Origin: Dioscorea cayenensis subsp. rotundata
Taxonomy: Eukaryota; Streptophyta; Magnoliopsida; Dioscoreales; Dioscoreaceae
Direction: 5' to 3'
Length of the DNA stretch: 64,000 nucleotides
Assembly (NCBI RefSeq): GCF_009730915.1
Contig: NC_052475.1
Location: 23,001,016-23,065,015, forward strand
Shown: positions 22,217 to 35,578 of the stretch, in pieces
Layout: every line of letters begins with the position of its first letter
How positions within the stretch are numbered: position 1 is the stretch's first letter
Translations under genes and position numbers: made by a program
Notes under the pieces: generated by a model
Database searches by the model: none
What the model saw: only the letters and a program-made list of their open reading frames with translations
What the model was told of the DNA's origin: nothing

Positions 22217-25115
22217 TAATCAATCAAATTTAGATATTTAAACCACAATAAATTTTTTTTTTTTGCAAAAATAGATAAATGACTTCTATTAAAATGATAA
22301 AAATATAACAATCCTTTACTAAACACTAAAGAGTAGAGGAAACAAAAGAGAACATTATATAAGATGTGGTAATACAATATCTATGTCGTAATAAAATATG
22401 GTTTATATTAGAGAAAAAAAAAAAAGGGGGGGGAAAAAGTTGAAAATAAACGATTAAGTTTACAAATTAATGTAAAATTATGTATGTTAAAATTTAAGTT
22501 TTCAAAATTAACCAACTGTAACGTAAACATTAAATTTCCCACATTTTATGAAACCACTCAAGCTACTCAAACTGACTTCACAAATATCATAGAAGATTCG
22601 TTCAACTCTAATATCTTTGTCCTTTTGTTGTCTTGTTGTCGTGCTATGTTTTCCTTTACATGTGTCACTTTCTTGTACTTTTTACTCATTCTATCTTTTT
22701 AACAAACAAAAGAAAATAAATAATGAAATAAATGAAAGTAAAGCTCTTAAACAAAGTACTATTGTAGTAATGTTACTGACTTACTGTCTATGTGCATTAA
22801 AATTACTTTTTATCCATTTCTCATAAACACCCCCCACAAATCAATAAATTCCAAGCCTTTCAATTCCTAGAAATTGAGAACCTACTTTCCACTCTACTAC
22901 ACCTAGCTACCAGACTGAAAAGAGATACAAGCATATATTAAGATGATGAGGTGGTCACAAACCCAAGAAAATGGTTTAAAATCTAATCCAAACTCATTCA
23001 AGGATAGCACCCCTTCAAGATAAGAAAGAACACCAGCTGAACAACACTAAGGTTGGAGAATCTAAGTTTAAAGAGATTCTTCTTGAGCATACAAGCAAGT
23101 CCAATGATAAGAATGCTTGGAATAAACCCTGTGTATTTCATATGTTGCCACCTAATTAACAATTGTCCTTATGCTTTGAGGTTCATGTTTTTGTATTTAT
23201 GTCTGCTAATTGCATTCTTATGGGTTCCACTTTTTTCATGGGCCATAATCATGTTATAATTAATCAAATTTAGGTTTTGTGATGCTTTACAAATTTTTTA
23301 AGTTGAAACATTTTGTCGGATTCTTTTAATTTTGAATTTGTTAATACAAACTGTGTAAATATTATTAAGTAGATTTGATTATTGAAATGAATGAAAGTTG
23401 TGAGTTGCAGTTCTTGGTTTTTATATTTAATGATCAAAAAGTCTCATTCTGTTTGAATTAGCGAATGAAGATATTTGAGCTATGACCATATATAAATTAT
23501 ATGAGAAGAATGAGGGCCACTAGACAAAGTGAAATGATTAAGAAATACAGGACCACTTAATTAAGTAGTTAAACTAAAGAAATTAATGATTAGTTAGCTT
23601 GTGTCATCTTTGTAATTGGCCATTTTTTCTTTGAATATACCTGATTTCCAATATCTTATTTAATTTGTGGGAACCTTTAACGTCTAGTTCTACTTAATGA
23701 TTAATCTAAATATACTCTCTCTCTCTCTCCTCAAGGAATATTTTCCTCTAAATAGTAAAAAGTTGTGACCTTAGAAACCAAAGAAATTATAAGAAAGCTA
23801 TTAATTAGACGAACCAATATAAACCTAACAACTAACGATAACATTCTAATGCCTAACTCTTGTCTCATTGCACCAAAAGCCAAAAAAATGCTTGTCATGG
23901 CTATTTTCCTAGCAGACAAATCTCATCAAACACACTCCTAATTACAATTAGTTCTAATCAATCATGATTAATCACACAAAACAAAAACACACAAGGGTGG
24001 CAAAAATAATGAGATTAAAATATTGCTCACTCTAATCAATATTTCACTAATCCTAACTTAAAGAGTTGTTGAAAGTTCAAAGAAGAAGAAGGAGAAGAAT
24101 GGTGTTCATTCCAAGGCATGCCTTAAGAACAATAGTGGTCTCATGATTAGGGTTGGTTAGCATGTTAAATAAATAGCATGAGAATGGCCACAGTGTCTGA
24201 CATCTCATGCCACGCTGCTCCATCTCTTCCCATTGGTAGTTGAGATCAAATCACTAACCAGTGTCACCACTCACCACTTACTTCACACCAAGCTTTCTCT
24301 TTTCTCTCTTTCTCTGTGTAGTAGTTTTAGGGTTTCTCACATTTTCCAAAAAAATACAACAAAACAAAACTTTTGATGAAGAACGTTCTCCTCCTTTTCT
24401 CTTGATTGCCTACAAGAGACACTTCTTTGATTGGACATCCTTGAATGACTGATGAGATATATCTCTATTGTAACTCTTTTAACACTCCTCCCTGAAAGTT
24501 ACTCCATGCTTTCCTATGTTTGGAAAACTAATTATCTCTCACACGTTCACCAACTTCACGTGTACACACATGCACGCAGTACTTTGATACTTTCACTGTT
24601 CAGTGGATTTTCAAAGAAACAAGAATTTGCAAGGAAGGAAGGAAGGGTCTCTTGCCCATTCTGACATGCCACGATAAACACACCCGTTGTCTTTGCTTTT
24701 ATATATAAATTATTTTTTTGTTTTTTTGTTTTTTTCATAACAGACCTCATTGACTGGGCTACAACCCATTGGGCCGTCCTTTGTGGAGCCCGAGGGCTTT
24801 GAACCATGTGCACCCACAAATCACGCTGTCACGTTGAAACCATATCCCGAGATAACGGAGGAGAAGGGAAGGGAAGGTGTACATATTAGAAAGATAAGGG
24901 GTACACATATCAATAATACCAACTTTTTTCGATTACCATAAAACAAACTTCTTGCTTAACTTAAGATAAACAAAAACAAACTAAAAATAAAAAATAAAAA
25001 AAAAAAAATAGAAAGGATTTAAAAAAAAACAGAGGGAGCCGCTCATCCGTCGCCGTTTCCAAAACCGGCCGATTAATCGGCGCCCGGCGCAGGAGAAACC
25101 AAAGCCAAAAACTCT
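21305..25115. other. Gene-poor AT-rich region
   Basis: No gene recognised. (ATT)n lies at 21706-21744 and (AAT)n at 22177-22216. A homopolymer junction of A then G is at about 22421-22437. A (CT)n run is near 23715-23729. A mixed-composition stretch at 24740-24880 may be a gene relic but shows no frame I recognise. The end is A-rich and passes into the 3' side of the CRF gene. Confidence 0.55.
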
Positions 25116-26129
25116 TTAGATCGCCGGAAGGGGTTCGATCGGGAAAAGATCGCCAATATCCTGGAAGTAATCGTCAACCTGCCACGTCGACGAGCCGAAG
25201 TCAGGCAATACATCGTCCAAGCCATCGGCGAACAAGCCAATCTGAGCCGAGTCCTCGAAGATCCTCGGCTCCACCTCGCCGAAGCCGAGGAAGTCATTGT
25301 AGAGCGGCACGTCCTCAAAAGGCATGAACTCGCCCAAGTCCTCCGGTATCGTCACTGTCGCGGTAACATTACCACTATCGCTACCGCAAACGTCTTTGTC
25401 GGGAATCGAATCGGACGTCGGCGGCTGCGCGCTCTGGTGTTTCTCGGGATCAGTGTTCAACGATGAAGAGAAGTTACGGAGGACGGAGGTGGGAGAGGAG
25501 AGGACGTGAGACTCATCGCCGGATTCGTACCCACCGGAGGATGACGTTACGTTGGCTGGCTCCCGAGCCGGCGGAGGCGGAGCCGGTGGCCGGGAGAAGT
25601 TGGTTGTGGCGTCTGGGCCGCGGAGCTGGATGGCGGCGGAGTCGTAGACCATAGCGGCCTCCTCGGCGGTGTTGAAGGTTCCCAGCCAGACTCGCACCCG
25701 CCGCCACGGGTCACGGATCTCCGCCGCGTACTTGCCCCATGGCCGCCGCCTCACTCCCCGGAACCTTGTCGCGCCACCAGACGCCGGTGCCGTGGCTGGA
25801 GTGGGCGCGACCTTCTTCTTCTTACTACCTTTTGTGGACTTGGTCACCGCCGGCGCTGCCCCTCTCGCCTCGAATCGGATTTCATGAATGTATCTCCGGC
25901 CACGGCGGAGGATCTCCAGACAATCGTCTTCGTCGCTGGATGAGTCCGTAGCGTCGTTGTCGTTGCAGGAGATCCGCACTGTCCTCGGGCACGCCGTCAG
26001 TGCCGGTATGGCTCCAGGTTTCAAGTTCCCGAAAGGCAAGGGCTTTGAGACCACAGTGACATGATCGGCGCGCTTCAACGGCATGAAGAAATCACAGTCC
26101 ATGACTTGAAAGATTGAATCTTTCCTCAC
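25116..26129 (-). CDS. CRF: Cytokinin response factor (CRF), AP2/ERF group VI transcription factor
   Basis: An intact intronless frame for a 337-aa nuclear transcription factor. CRFs act downstream of cytokinin phosphorelay signalling and in development and stress. Domains in order: N-terminal CRF domain [19 protein letters not shown] (about 49-67); Lys-rich basic segment GSKKKK (101-106); a single AP2/ERF domain (about 122-179) with [20 protein letters not shown], the WLG element and Ala/Asp at the ERF DNA-contact positions ([16 protein letters not shown]); [10 protein letters not shown] (211-220), the SP(T/S)VXL-type MAPK-linked motif of group VI; and an acidic, hydrophobic C-terminal activation region. 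I took the Met at 26129, though a second Met at residue 10 ([10 protein letters not shown]) could also start. The exact CRF paralogue cannot be named. Confidence 0.95.
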   Translation of the reverse strand: MRKDSIFQVMDCDFFMPLKRADHVTVVSKPLPFGNLKPGAIPALTACPRTVRISCNDNDATDSSSDEDDCLEILRRGRRYIHEIRFEARGAAPAVTKSTKGSKKKKVAPTPATAPASGGATRFRGVRRRPWGKYAAEIRDPWRRVRVWLGTFNTAEEAAMVYDSAAIQLRGPDATTNFSRPPAPPPPAREPANVTSSSGGYESGDESHVLSSPTSVLRNFSSSLNTDPEKHQSAQPPTSDSIPDKDVCGSDSGNVTATVTIPEDLGEFMPFEDVPLYNDFLGFGEVEPRIFEDSAQIGLFADGLDDVLPDFGSSTWQVDDYFQDIGDLFPIEPLPAI

Positions 26130-26669
26130 CTTAAGCTTCGCATTTGCAGGAAAAACTAAATCTTTCTCCCCAAAAATAAAAAAAAATAAAAAGGATTGAT
26201 TCCTCTGGATATTGTTGCAGGGGAATAAAGAGCAAAAACAAAGAAAAGAAGAAAAAAAACCGGTAAAAAAAGTTAAAGAGGAAAGGTGTGCAATCTCCTA
26301 CGAAAGCTGGAGAAGAGGGAGCAGTAAAGACCAAAGAAATACGGAGGCCACGGCGAGAAGCCTTAAAGAAGAGAATCTAACAGCATAATATAGAAGAACA
26401 AGAGAGTAACTGAGAAATTTCTCGGAAAGCAACAAGCTTTAAGCTTTAAGGAAGGAAAAAGAGAAAGAAAGAAGAAGAATAACAACAAGGTTTTAATTAA
26501 GTTCCTTCTTCTTTGTTTTCAGTGTTCTTTTACTCAGAGAACCAAAAAACACAAAAGAATAAGAGACTAGTACTATGAAGTATGAACACAGACACAGAAA
26601 GAGTGAGGAGAAGAAGGAATAGTATAGACAAAGGGTTTTAGAAAGAGAGAGTAGAGAGGTTTTTTTAGA

Positions 26670-26712
26670 GAGAGAGAGAGAGAGAGACAAAGCGCGGGCG
26701 AGAGAGAGAGAA
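26670..26712 (-). repeat. (GA/CT)n tract in the CRF 5' leader
   Basis: GA dinucleotide runs on the + strand (CT on the transcribed strand) lie about 550 bp upstream of the CRF start, close to the probable transcription start. CT-rich leaders are usual in plant genes. Confidence 0.65.
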
Positions 26713-26763
26713 GGGCAGAGAGCTGTGGTGGTGATGTGGTTGGCTGTGAAGACCGAGATCGGT

Positions 26764-26772
26764 GTTTTATAG
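26764..26772 (-). promoter_or_regulatory. Probable TATA box of the CRF gene
   Basis: The minus strand reads CTATAAAAC here, 635 bp upstream of the CRF start codon. If used, it gives an unusually long leader of about 600 nt, CT-rich throughout. Confidence 0.5.
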
Positions 26773-27183
26773 GAGGATCCCAAACAGCCGAAATCGGCAA
26801 GCTCAGCACCCAAGACCCTCTTTTATTTTATTCCTAATATGAATTTTTTTATTTTATTTATTTATTTTAAAATTTAAAATTTTTTTAAATTTTTATTCCT
26901 GGTAACTCATTTTGGTTTCTCTTGATTTTAAATTTAATTTTTTTTACACATACCTTCCCCCACTGAATCTTTTTGTATTTGGAGAGAAAAAGTTTTTCTG
27001 TAAATATAGGGAAACTCAGGGACGTGTTTGAGAAAAAACCCAAACTCCGAGCCGCCGCGTCGGCCAGGCGGAAGCCAGTAACAAGTCGACACCTGGTATT
27101 GTCGGTCCCACTTAAAAGTCGGACCCACTCGCGTGCAGCGCGCGTGCCGACCCGGGCCTCGGGTTTCGGTGATTGGGCGGGTG

Positions 27184-27195
27184 GGTCACGTGACC
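27184..27195. promoter_or_regulatory. 12-bp palindromic G-box
   Basis: GGTCACGTGACC is a perfect palindrome around the CACGTG core recognised by bZIP and bHLH factors. It sits about 410 bp upstream of the CRF TATA box, so it may belong to the CRF promoter. Confidence 0.5.
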
Positions 27196-29118
27196 ATGGG
27201 AGTGTTTACAATTATAGTCAAATCCTTGGGTTTAGCCAACCTCGTCAGAGCCATTTGACCATTTGGCTCAGCTCACTAATTTACAATAACCCACCTCTAA
27301 TTCTTTATTAATCCTTCATTAATCACTACCCATCTCCTTACTTACTGCTGTTACCGTATTACCCTCTCCCTTTGTTCTGTCACCGGACCTCTATGTTTCA
27401 ATTTTAAGAACCGTTTTTGATATGAAAATTTCATATTGCTAGGACAAAAGGGTAATTTCCTATAAATAAGAAGAATTAATAAATAAAAAAATTATGTTTT
27501 TGTGTATTAAAAGTTTAAAACTAACCCATTTTCAGTAGTGACACAATTGGCCATTTTTAAACACTGGTTATTTCAAAATGTATAAATTAGCAGCCAAAAA
27601 AAAAAATCATTATGAATTCCACAAATTAAAGATAACCGATTAGAAATTAATAAAATCCTAGGTGAATTTGATTAAGTTTCTAATTAATAGTCCAATGGCC
27701 ACAAGATTAGGAGAATCAAATGAATGCAAAATGACTGAAAATGCCTATGCACATCTAATGATATTTCAAGTACACTGGGATTGGCACCCCTAGACAATGT
27801 AGGGATGAGGATGGGGGTGTCCCTTTCTTTAGTTCTTTTTAGCTGTTCCATTTTGTCAAGGTTGTTTCCATGACTTACAAATCTATGGTGAATCCTTGCG
27901 CGGAAGTCAACTTTATTTCAAATTTAATTCTCACTTAGATAATGTCCAATTTCATTAATCAAGTTAGGCATGAGTTGTTTTCGACGACCATTAAATAGCC
28001 TAGTAGTATGTTGTTTAAGTAGTGAGTGAATGATGTGAAAGTCGAATCTCTTATAGTGTGATATTATGTAGTACTGTATATTATTGTAAAGATATTGTAC
28101 CATTACTATTTTATTTATTATTCACTAGGTCCCTATGAGAGGAGCTACTTATTTAGTAAATTCTTTATAATGTTATTTCAACTATCATAATTAGTACACA
28201 TATAAAATCATCTCTCTTTGATAACCCCTAATAATAGGGTGGTGCTTATCGTTTTTGTAAAAATAAAAAATAAATAAATAAATTTTCAAATTCTTTTTGT
28301 TTAATTTTAAGTTGAAGTTAATGTTTCTATATTATTAATTAAGGAAAAATTTTAAAACATTTTTGACGATTCATGCATGTAATTTTGACTTGTGTTGAAC
28401 ATTGGCATCTTTTTATTATGACATTGCACGTATTCTTGTGCTATTCTTTTGCGTTTATTTTTATCAAAAATTAAAATTATACTATAATAAAAAAATTCAG
28501 TTTTATTTCTGATAATAAATTTGATTTATTAATATAAATGTCCAAGCCACTTGAAAAATAAAAGTAAATAAAAGATGTTAAAACCCATATTTATATATAT
28601 TATGCATGATAAATTTTTATTATTAAAATTAAAAATTTTAATTGTAAATATAAAAATAATATTGTGCATAGAATAGAATACTCTTTATTACTGTCTTAGT
28701 TCACAAATTTCATTCAAAGACGGCAAGTAAAAAAGTAGATTTTGACACATCTTTCTTGAATTGGAAAACTATAATGTAGTATACTATTCTTATTCCTATT
28801 GTAGTATATTATTTTTATTCCAATATGATTCATTATCACTGTCAATGACTCATAGCATGTTTTTTTATTTTTTTATTTTTTTATTTTTTTATTTTTTTAG
28901 TGTTTTAAAAAATAAAGTGCATCAATTTTATAACTTAATTTATATTTTATTATCCATCATTCTTAAATAATAAAAGTGTTAGTTTACAATGTAAACTAAT
29001 AGCCAACATCCACTTGACCTATTAGCATGGCGTTCTTTATGTAAGATATTTATTTATGATGGTATCCAAGATTGAATCCAAAACACCCACACGAAAAAAT
29101 AAATAAATAAATATATTA

Positions 29119-29492
29119 AGGCATTAACTTTGCGTCTGTGTGCATCTTTAACTTTATTTTAAATAGAGAGTTTGTCGTAAAAAAAAATAACAAGACATAC
29201 TATAAATATTCACCAATATTAAATACATGAATTAAATAATTAACTATATATATACATACATGCGTATATAAATAGGTAGAGTAAAAGTACTAACCAAAAG
29301 AATATTTATATCTATATGTTACAAATGGTAAAAGGATTAGCGAAGATTAAAAAAAAAATCATGCAAGAAAAAACATAAATGTGTTAAAACATCAATTTTA
29401 TGTCTGTGTATATTTTTAATTATTTTAATAGAGAGTTTGACGAAAAATTTTTTAACAAGACATACTATAAATATTCACCAATATTAAATACA
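29119..29492. repeat. Direct duplication of an AT-rich block (~110 bp, ~265 bp apart)
   Basis: Copy 1 is about 29119-29228 and copy 2 about 29386-29492. They share a 39-bp identical block (29189-29227 and 29454-29492) beginning AACAAGACATACTATAAATA. The rest is recognisable with substitutions and small indels. Confidence 0.8.
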
Positions 29493-30510
29493 CAAATAAA
29501 ATATATATATATATATATAGACACTATGAGAAGTCTGTCTTATATAGCCTCTTTACTCTTTAGTATTTTATCCCCTCCAAGTTTATAGCCCGTGAGGCAT
29601 GGAAAACTATTAGATAAGAAAACAAAGCTTATTATATAATAACTCATAATGATAAATTATATCGCAAAAATACAGTTTTTTTTTTCAAAAAAAAATGCAT
29701 TGTTTTAATTAATTTTATTTTTTTTGTAAATTTAATATATATAAAAAAAGAAATACAGTAATTAGTGTTGCCTAAAGCGGGCCCACAACCACAAGTTAAA
29801 GAGACGGCCGAATGTTTTTGTCGTTTAGCATCTCGGCCGTTATGTTGGCCCCGGACGCGGAGTGAAACAAAAACAGGGACAACTCCGTCTCACCCACGCA
29901 CAGCACTCCGGCATGCACTCACTTTCTGTTACATCCCACGTGTTCTACTGTTATTGGTTCTCTTGATTCTATGTCACTTCAAACGTCTACGTTGACTGTG
30001 CACACGTTACACGTGGACTCTATTTTGTCGCACGTGCAGACTTGCTTTTGAAGGTTGCTTGCTTTCTTTCTTTCTTTCTTTCCTATGTTTGTTTGCTCTT
30101 TGTGTAGTTTGTAGGTTATTATTTATACATGCAACTCCGAAGACAACATATATATATATATATATATATTGAACTGTTTGCAAGCATTAAGCAAAGGGTT
30201 TTAGATTGAGATTATGAAAAGGTAACTTTATTTGTACTCTTGTTAGGGATGTTTGGCCTATTAATTGAAAACTAATTTACTTGGTCAGTTGGTTGATGTA
30301 AATTAATATTATTATTATTATTAGATTATGTTTATTTGTTCTAACGTAAGAGTGAAAGTCATATGATCTATATAACTTAAATGGTTATTTAACTAAATTT
30401 TGTAATAAAATTGAATAAAATTTTGTTTTGTTCTTATTATAGAAATAGCGGCTTAATATTATAGACAAGATCGAGTATCATTAGTATTATTTTAGGTTAT
30501 ATAAGATAAA

Positions 30511-30543
<33 letters not shown>

Positions 30544-30730
30544 TTTTTGACTAATTTGCACATACAAACTTCTTAAGAATATTTTATACTTATTTTATGA
30601 TTATTTTTCTTTCTCTGTATAAATTTTATCTAAATACATACTCAAGCCAATCTTCTATCCTTATGTTCCACATAGTTAATTTTTTAAAAATATTTATTGA
30701 TTAAAAATACATCAAGGGAGATCGAAGCAA

Positions 30731-30767
<37 letters not shown>

Positions 30768-33700
30768 GAAATCCAATTTATCACAACTTGAGGATCTTGA
30801 TTTTGGTGAATAATTGGTGCAATATATTTCTAAGCTCTTCTTGTGTTTCAAATGCACTGTTAGCTAAATATTTTACAATAAAAATTCTATTCTAACCTAG
30901 ACATATAGTTTCTAATTTTCCAGAAAGCTCTTTTCAGAATTTGTTAGCCAAGTAATTTTTTATGGTTTAAAATTAGTTATTACAAATACTATAACCAAAA
31001 AAATAGTACATACGGTAAATAAAAAACACCATCAAGATATATACGGTAAATTTAAAAAAAATCATGTTTTCCCTCAAAACGCAAAAAAGAAAAGAAAAAA
31101 AAGAAAAGAAACACATATAAATAATTAAATCTGAAATTAAAAGAGAACCAAAACCCATATAAAAAGGACAAGAGAGTTTACTAGCACAAAATACAAACCC
31201 TAAACAAAACAAATCACACAAACTACTAGGGATTGAGATTAGTATGGGGATTAGCATGCATGACATAAAACACCAAAGAATTCTTTATTTGGAAGGTACA
31301 CCCCAAAGCACTGTTCACTGTTGGATGATATGAGTATATATCACTAGAAAAAAACTTCATGCAAGTCTGCCTATAAGGTGACTCATCCTCACCACCCAAT
31401 TCTTTCATATTTCTAATTTTCAACTGATCATAGAGAGATGTGCACATATTATTAATATTAAGATCCCATATATATATATATATTTATATATAGTGGAAGA
31501 AGATATAGGTCATTATAAAAAAATAACTATATATGTGGAGTTTTTTAGCTAACCAATGCTTAGTCAAGTAAAACAAGTAGCTCTACTAGATGCTCAAGTA
31601 CAAGGGATTCTTCACACCATGCACAAGAAGACAGGTGAGAAATGAACCACCAAGTTAGACAAAGTCTAGGGCTGGTGAGGCCCCACAAACACTTGGCCAT
31701 TCTTTGTGACTTTGGACAGTGTGGAGTTGAGAGTTTAATTAATACAAGCTCAATAAAAACACTTTTTGGTTTGTTGTTTCTAGCTAGCTAGTTAATTTCC
31801 ATGCAAAGTGATCAACTCTTTGAGATTTTGAGGGTCAATGAGAGAGTATCAAGTCCAAGGTGCCCCTTCTTTAGCTAAGAAACAAACATGCTAGTTGTTT
31901 TCCACTTCTCATATTAAATCCAATCTTTGTAGAATGAGTTTTGTCTTGATGCCTTAATTACTTATTAAATATATATGTTTGAGAGTGAAGTAAAATGAAG
32001 CCGGACATCTTCTATTGGTTATCAATAGCTAGTGATTTACATGTTTGGGTTCCTGAAACATTGTGGAAACAATAAGAACTGTAATTGTTTTCTACTATTT
32101 GGCAAGTAAATTAAGCAAGTGAATATATATATATATATATATATATTATGAGGTGCTCTTCTTGAAAGTCCAAGTACTTAATGCTGCACTTTCGTAAACA
32201 ATAACTAAGTAGTTTGTGTGTACTGGTCATGACCTCAATCATCATAATTAACATGGAAGTGATTCCTTGTTTTTTTGTGATAAGTATCATCACAACGTAC
32301 TTAAAAACGTACGCTAGCTTATTTATATGATATTCCATTTTATGGCTCTACTTTACATATACACATGCTCAAATACTCCAATATTTAATTATATGTACTT
32401 ATTCTCACATTTTACCATCAAATAATAAAAAGCATTTTTTTTCTGGTTTTTATTCGTATGTAGTACTATATATAACAAATAAAACAACATTTCTTTTGTC
32501 ATATATCAATCCCTAATTACCTTTTAGGGGACATAAATAGTACTATAATTAATTTCAAATTAAGTAGAATGGATTGAGACTAAATATTGGTAAGTTAGAA
32601 ATTGTGGATCCCAAAAGTACCAAACACAATGGTACTCAGAGCCAATGAGCAACATAATTTTATAAACCTAAATCGTAAATAGAGCATTCCAAAGCCTTAT
32701 TAACTTTTATTCATGGGGATGCTATGCTATGCTTTGCTATGTAAAAGGGGACATTAATAACTAAATTCCTATGTGCTAAGGGAACATTAAAAGAACCTCA
32801 AAAGCCATTCCTCCTAGGAACAAGGAACTTCCAATTTCCAACAAAACATTATTTTAGTTTAATTAATTAATTTCCCTCTCCCTTTCTTTTAATCATTATT
32901 TCTTTTGGGAAGTGATGATACTTTAATTACGGAAAATCCCATGTTCTCATGGAGACAACCAAAACTGTTGAGAGATTGTGGAGTTTGGATATTTGGTTTC
33001 TATTATATTCACTGTGTTATTACATAAGATTGGGTTTAGTATAACCTTTAAAAAATAATTAAAATGATACAGTATTATTTATTATGCAAAAACATCATGA
33101 GAATTTTTTTTTAACTAGTGATATTTAGAAAGTCAACCCAAGGGCCTGACTCAAGAAGACTCTTGGGTCACTAGTCAATGATCAATCTAGGATTAACATA
33201 ATCATGAATAATATATATTTCTATAATTTTAATTGTACTATATAAGATTGTTAAAATTATACTATAAATTGTTAAAATTTTGAAAAAAAAACCATTAAAG
33301 TAGTAATTAAGAAGTTGACATGGCTTCGTAATGATAGATCAAATTCGAGTTTTAAGTTCAATCCGGATTTTTATAAAAAACAAACTCGGTGATAGGGTAA
33401 ATTTAATCGGACCGATCAAATAAAAAAGACCAACTCAATATTTTTTTAAAAAAATATGTAATTTTTTTTAAATATCTACTTTTAAGTATAGTTTATGTTG
33501 AAAAAGAAAATTATGAATTAAATGCTTTTAAATTTCATTACTAATTAATATTAAAAATTCAATTGATAATGTAGTTTTGAAACTTCAATGATTTTTAGAT
33601 CTCTTTGTTAAGTGTTCTTCAATATTATCTCTGTGTTGATATTATTTTTAATATTTGAATTTTTTTTGCTATTATTTTATTATCTAATTGTATCAAGAGT

Positions 33701-34615
33701 ATTAATAAATAATACTATGCACCCAACTAACATTGTCTCATACGGCAAAATTTTTTGCTTATAAGGATCTATATTCATAAAATGAATAAACGAGGGCTTC
33801 TATGAAAAAGCCACTAGAGTACTAATTTGCATCAATCACGTGGTTGGAAGAATGAATGGCCATGATGAGCTTATCGCGGGTCCCATAAAAAAATAATTTA
33901 TTAATTTAGTTTCAAAAAATCTCACCCATCCACTCCCATTACTTCCACTAAACCATATTAATAATAAAAACAATTCCAGAAAAAAACAAAATTTATAAAA
34001 AATGATATCATGACCGCACTTTAGAAGAGTTTTACAAAAATAAAAAATAAAAATAAAGGGAAAGAAAACGGTAACGAAACATGGGCAACGGGCTGTACGG
34101 TCACTGTTGCGTGACTTGGGAACAGTGAGCAACCGGCCTGAGCCGGTGGGCCCCGAGGGGAAAAGGCACCACCTTAATGGCAACAGGTGAATGGGCTACG
34201 AGAAAGGGCACGTGGCGGTCTAGTAAGGGGCACGTGAGAGTGACGTGGCTGAGCCCTGATTTCGAAATTTGCGAAACACGGTCCTCAACTGAATAATTTT
34301 CAATATAAATATATATTTTTATAAATTATCAGTGTTTGTGATTACCATTCACTTTCTTGTTCTAAAAACATATATGGGAGAATATCTTTCATTCTCCTCT
34401 AAAATTGCATATCATCAAAAGAAAAAGAAATAGGAGTTGTATGTAAAGAATAACTCTCATTCTCTTTAGAAGATTAATCAAGCTGGTGCATTTTTATACC
34501 TCTATTTGTCATTCGATTTTGTCACTTGTCAACTTCGTTCAAAAATAAAAATACAGTATCTACATTATTTTTTTATATTTTAATTACTTATAAATTAAAA
34601 AAAAAAGGTAAACAT

Positions 34616-34772
34616 TGTTAGAGTAATAGTATTACTTGTATTTATACTGTATACTTATACGTACATACTATTAAGTATACATGCTCCTGTATACATCATT
34701 CTTGTATTTATATGGGTTAGTTTCAGTCTAATGAACACACAATTCATTCCTTCTCTTATATTTTGTCTATCA
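34616..34772 (+). repeat. 5' LTR of copia B
   Basis: 157 bp, TGTTAGAGTAATAG ... TTTTGTCTATCA, with TG...CA ends. Confidence 0.93.
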
Positions 34773-34786
34773 TGGTATCAGATGCC
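34773..34786 (+). other. Primer-binding site of copia B
   Basis: TGGTATCAGATGCC directly follows the LTR. It is the initiator-Met tRNA type PBS TGGTATCAGAGCC, changed only by one inserted T. Confidence 0.85.
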
Positions 34787-35578
34787 GGCCGATCTCGCCG
34801 GAATCTTGTTCAGTCCGGTCTATGACGTCAATATGCGTTTGTTCTACCTGGAATTTTGTATGTCCTCCAGCGTAATTTGGTAGCTCTCCGACGAGCTTTG
34901 TCCGAGCCTTGCAACCTTTGTCTGAGCTTTGTCCGACGTTCAGCTAACGAGCTCCTCTCCGTCGTTTAGCCACACTTTGTTCGAGCGTTAATTTGTTATT
35001 TCTTGCAGCTCTTCGCCGACAATCTCCTATCCGCCATCTTTCCTGGGTTGTTATTTCTTGCAGCTCTTCGTAGACGAGATCCTAACTTCCCGCAGCTTTT
35101 CGTCGACGATCTCCTTTCAGTCATCTTGCCACCTTTGTCCAAGCATTATTTATCTTATTTCTTGTAGCTTGCCGACGAGCTGTCTCTCTTCGCCAACAAG
35201 TTTCTCTCCTCCGACGAGCATCCCTCTCAGCCAGCTAGCTTCGTTCAACGTGCTCATTCCCATCTCAATTTGCTTCCCGACCAGACGACAATCACGGAAC
35301 TCCACGCCCGGAATTCTCTCCATTCAAGTCCCGAGACTTTAACGTTTTTTGTGTTTGTTTTGATTCTCACGAATATATATATAATATATAATATATAATA
35401 ACCAAAAACAACAAAAACAACAAAAACAAACAAACAAAAACAAAAACAAAAACAAAACAAAAACATCCTTCGCTTTCTGATTCTTTTCTTATCTTTATCT
35501 ATTATTATACCTATATTTAATCCTTCGCTTTCTGATTCTTTTTCTTATCTTTATCTATTATTATACCTATATTTAAAA
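34787..35578 (+). other. 5' leader of copia B with two sets of tandem duplications
   Basis: CT-rich leader without a coding frame. A unit starting GTTATTTCTTGCAGCTCTTC occurs at about 34996 and again at about 35049, roughly 53 bp apart. Immediately before the gag ATG, a 55/56-bp unit beginning TCCTTCGCTTTCTGATTCTT occurs twice in tandem (35466-35520 and 35521-35576). An A/AC-rich stretch lies at 35401-35464. Confidence 0.85.

Larger units (their letters stand above)
26773..34610. other. Long gene-poor AT-rich stretch with isolated GC islands
   Basis: No coding gene recognised over about 7.8 kb. Contents: a GC-rich block with a 12-bp palindrome GGTCACGTGACC (27184-27195); T-rich TTTTTTTA repeats (28860-28898); a duplicated AT-rich block (29119-29228 and 29386-29492); a GC island with three CACGTG sites (29760-30040); a (CTTT)n run near 30061-30082; (TA)n near 30151-30169 and 32125-32145; (AAT)n at 30509-30543 and 30730-30767; and a GC island with two CACGTG sites (34070-34260). 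Region 31540-31760 has balanced composition but no recognisable frame. Confidence 0.55.

Noticed and set aside
23731-23919. Minus-strand frame with hydrophobic stretch
   Set aside because: AT-driven hydrophobicity, no homology, no regulatory support.
31226-31447. Minus-strand reading frame starting MCTSLYDQLKIRNMKELG
   Set aside because: No recognisable domain, no splice or promoter support and AT-rich context; treated as chance.
33120-33180. Short inverted repeat ACCCAAG/CTTGGGT
   Set aside because: Seven-base arms with a long loop; too weak to call a hairpin RNA or element.
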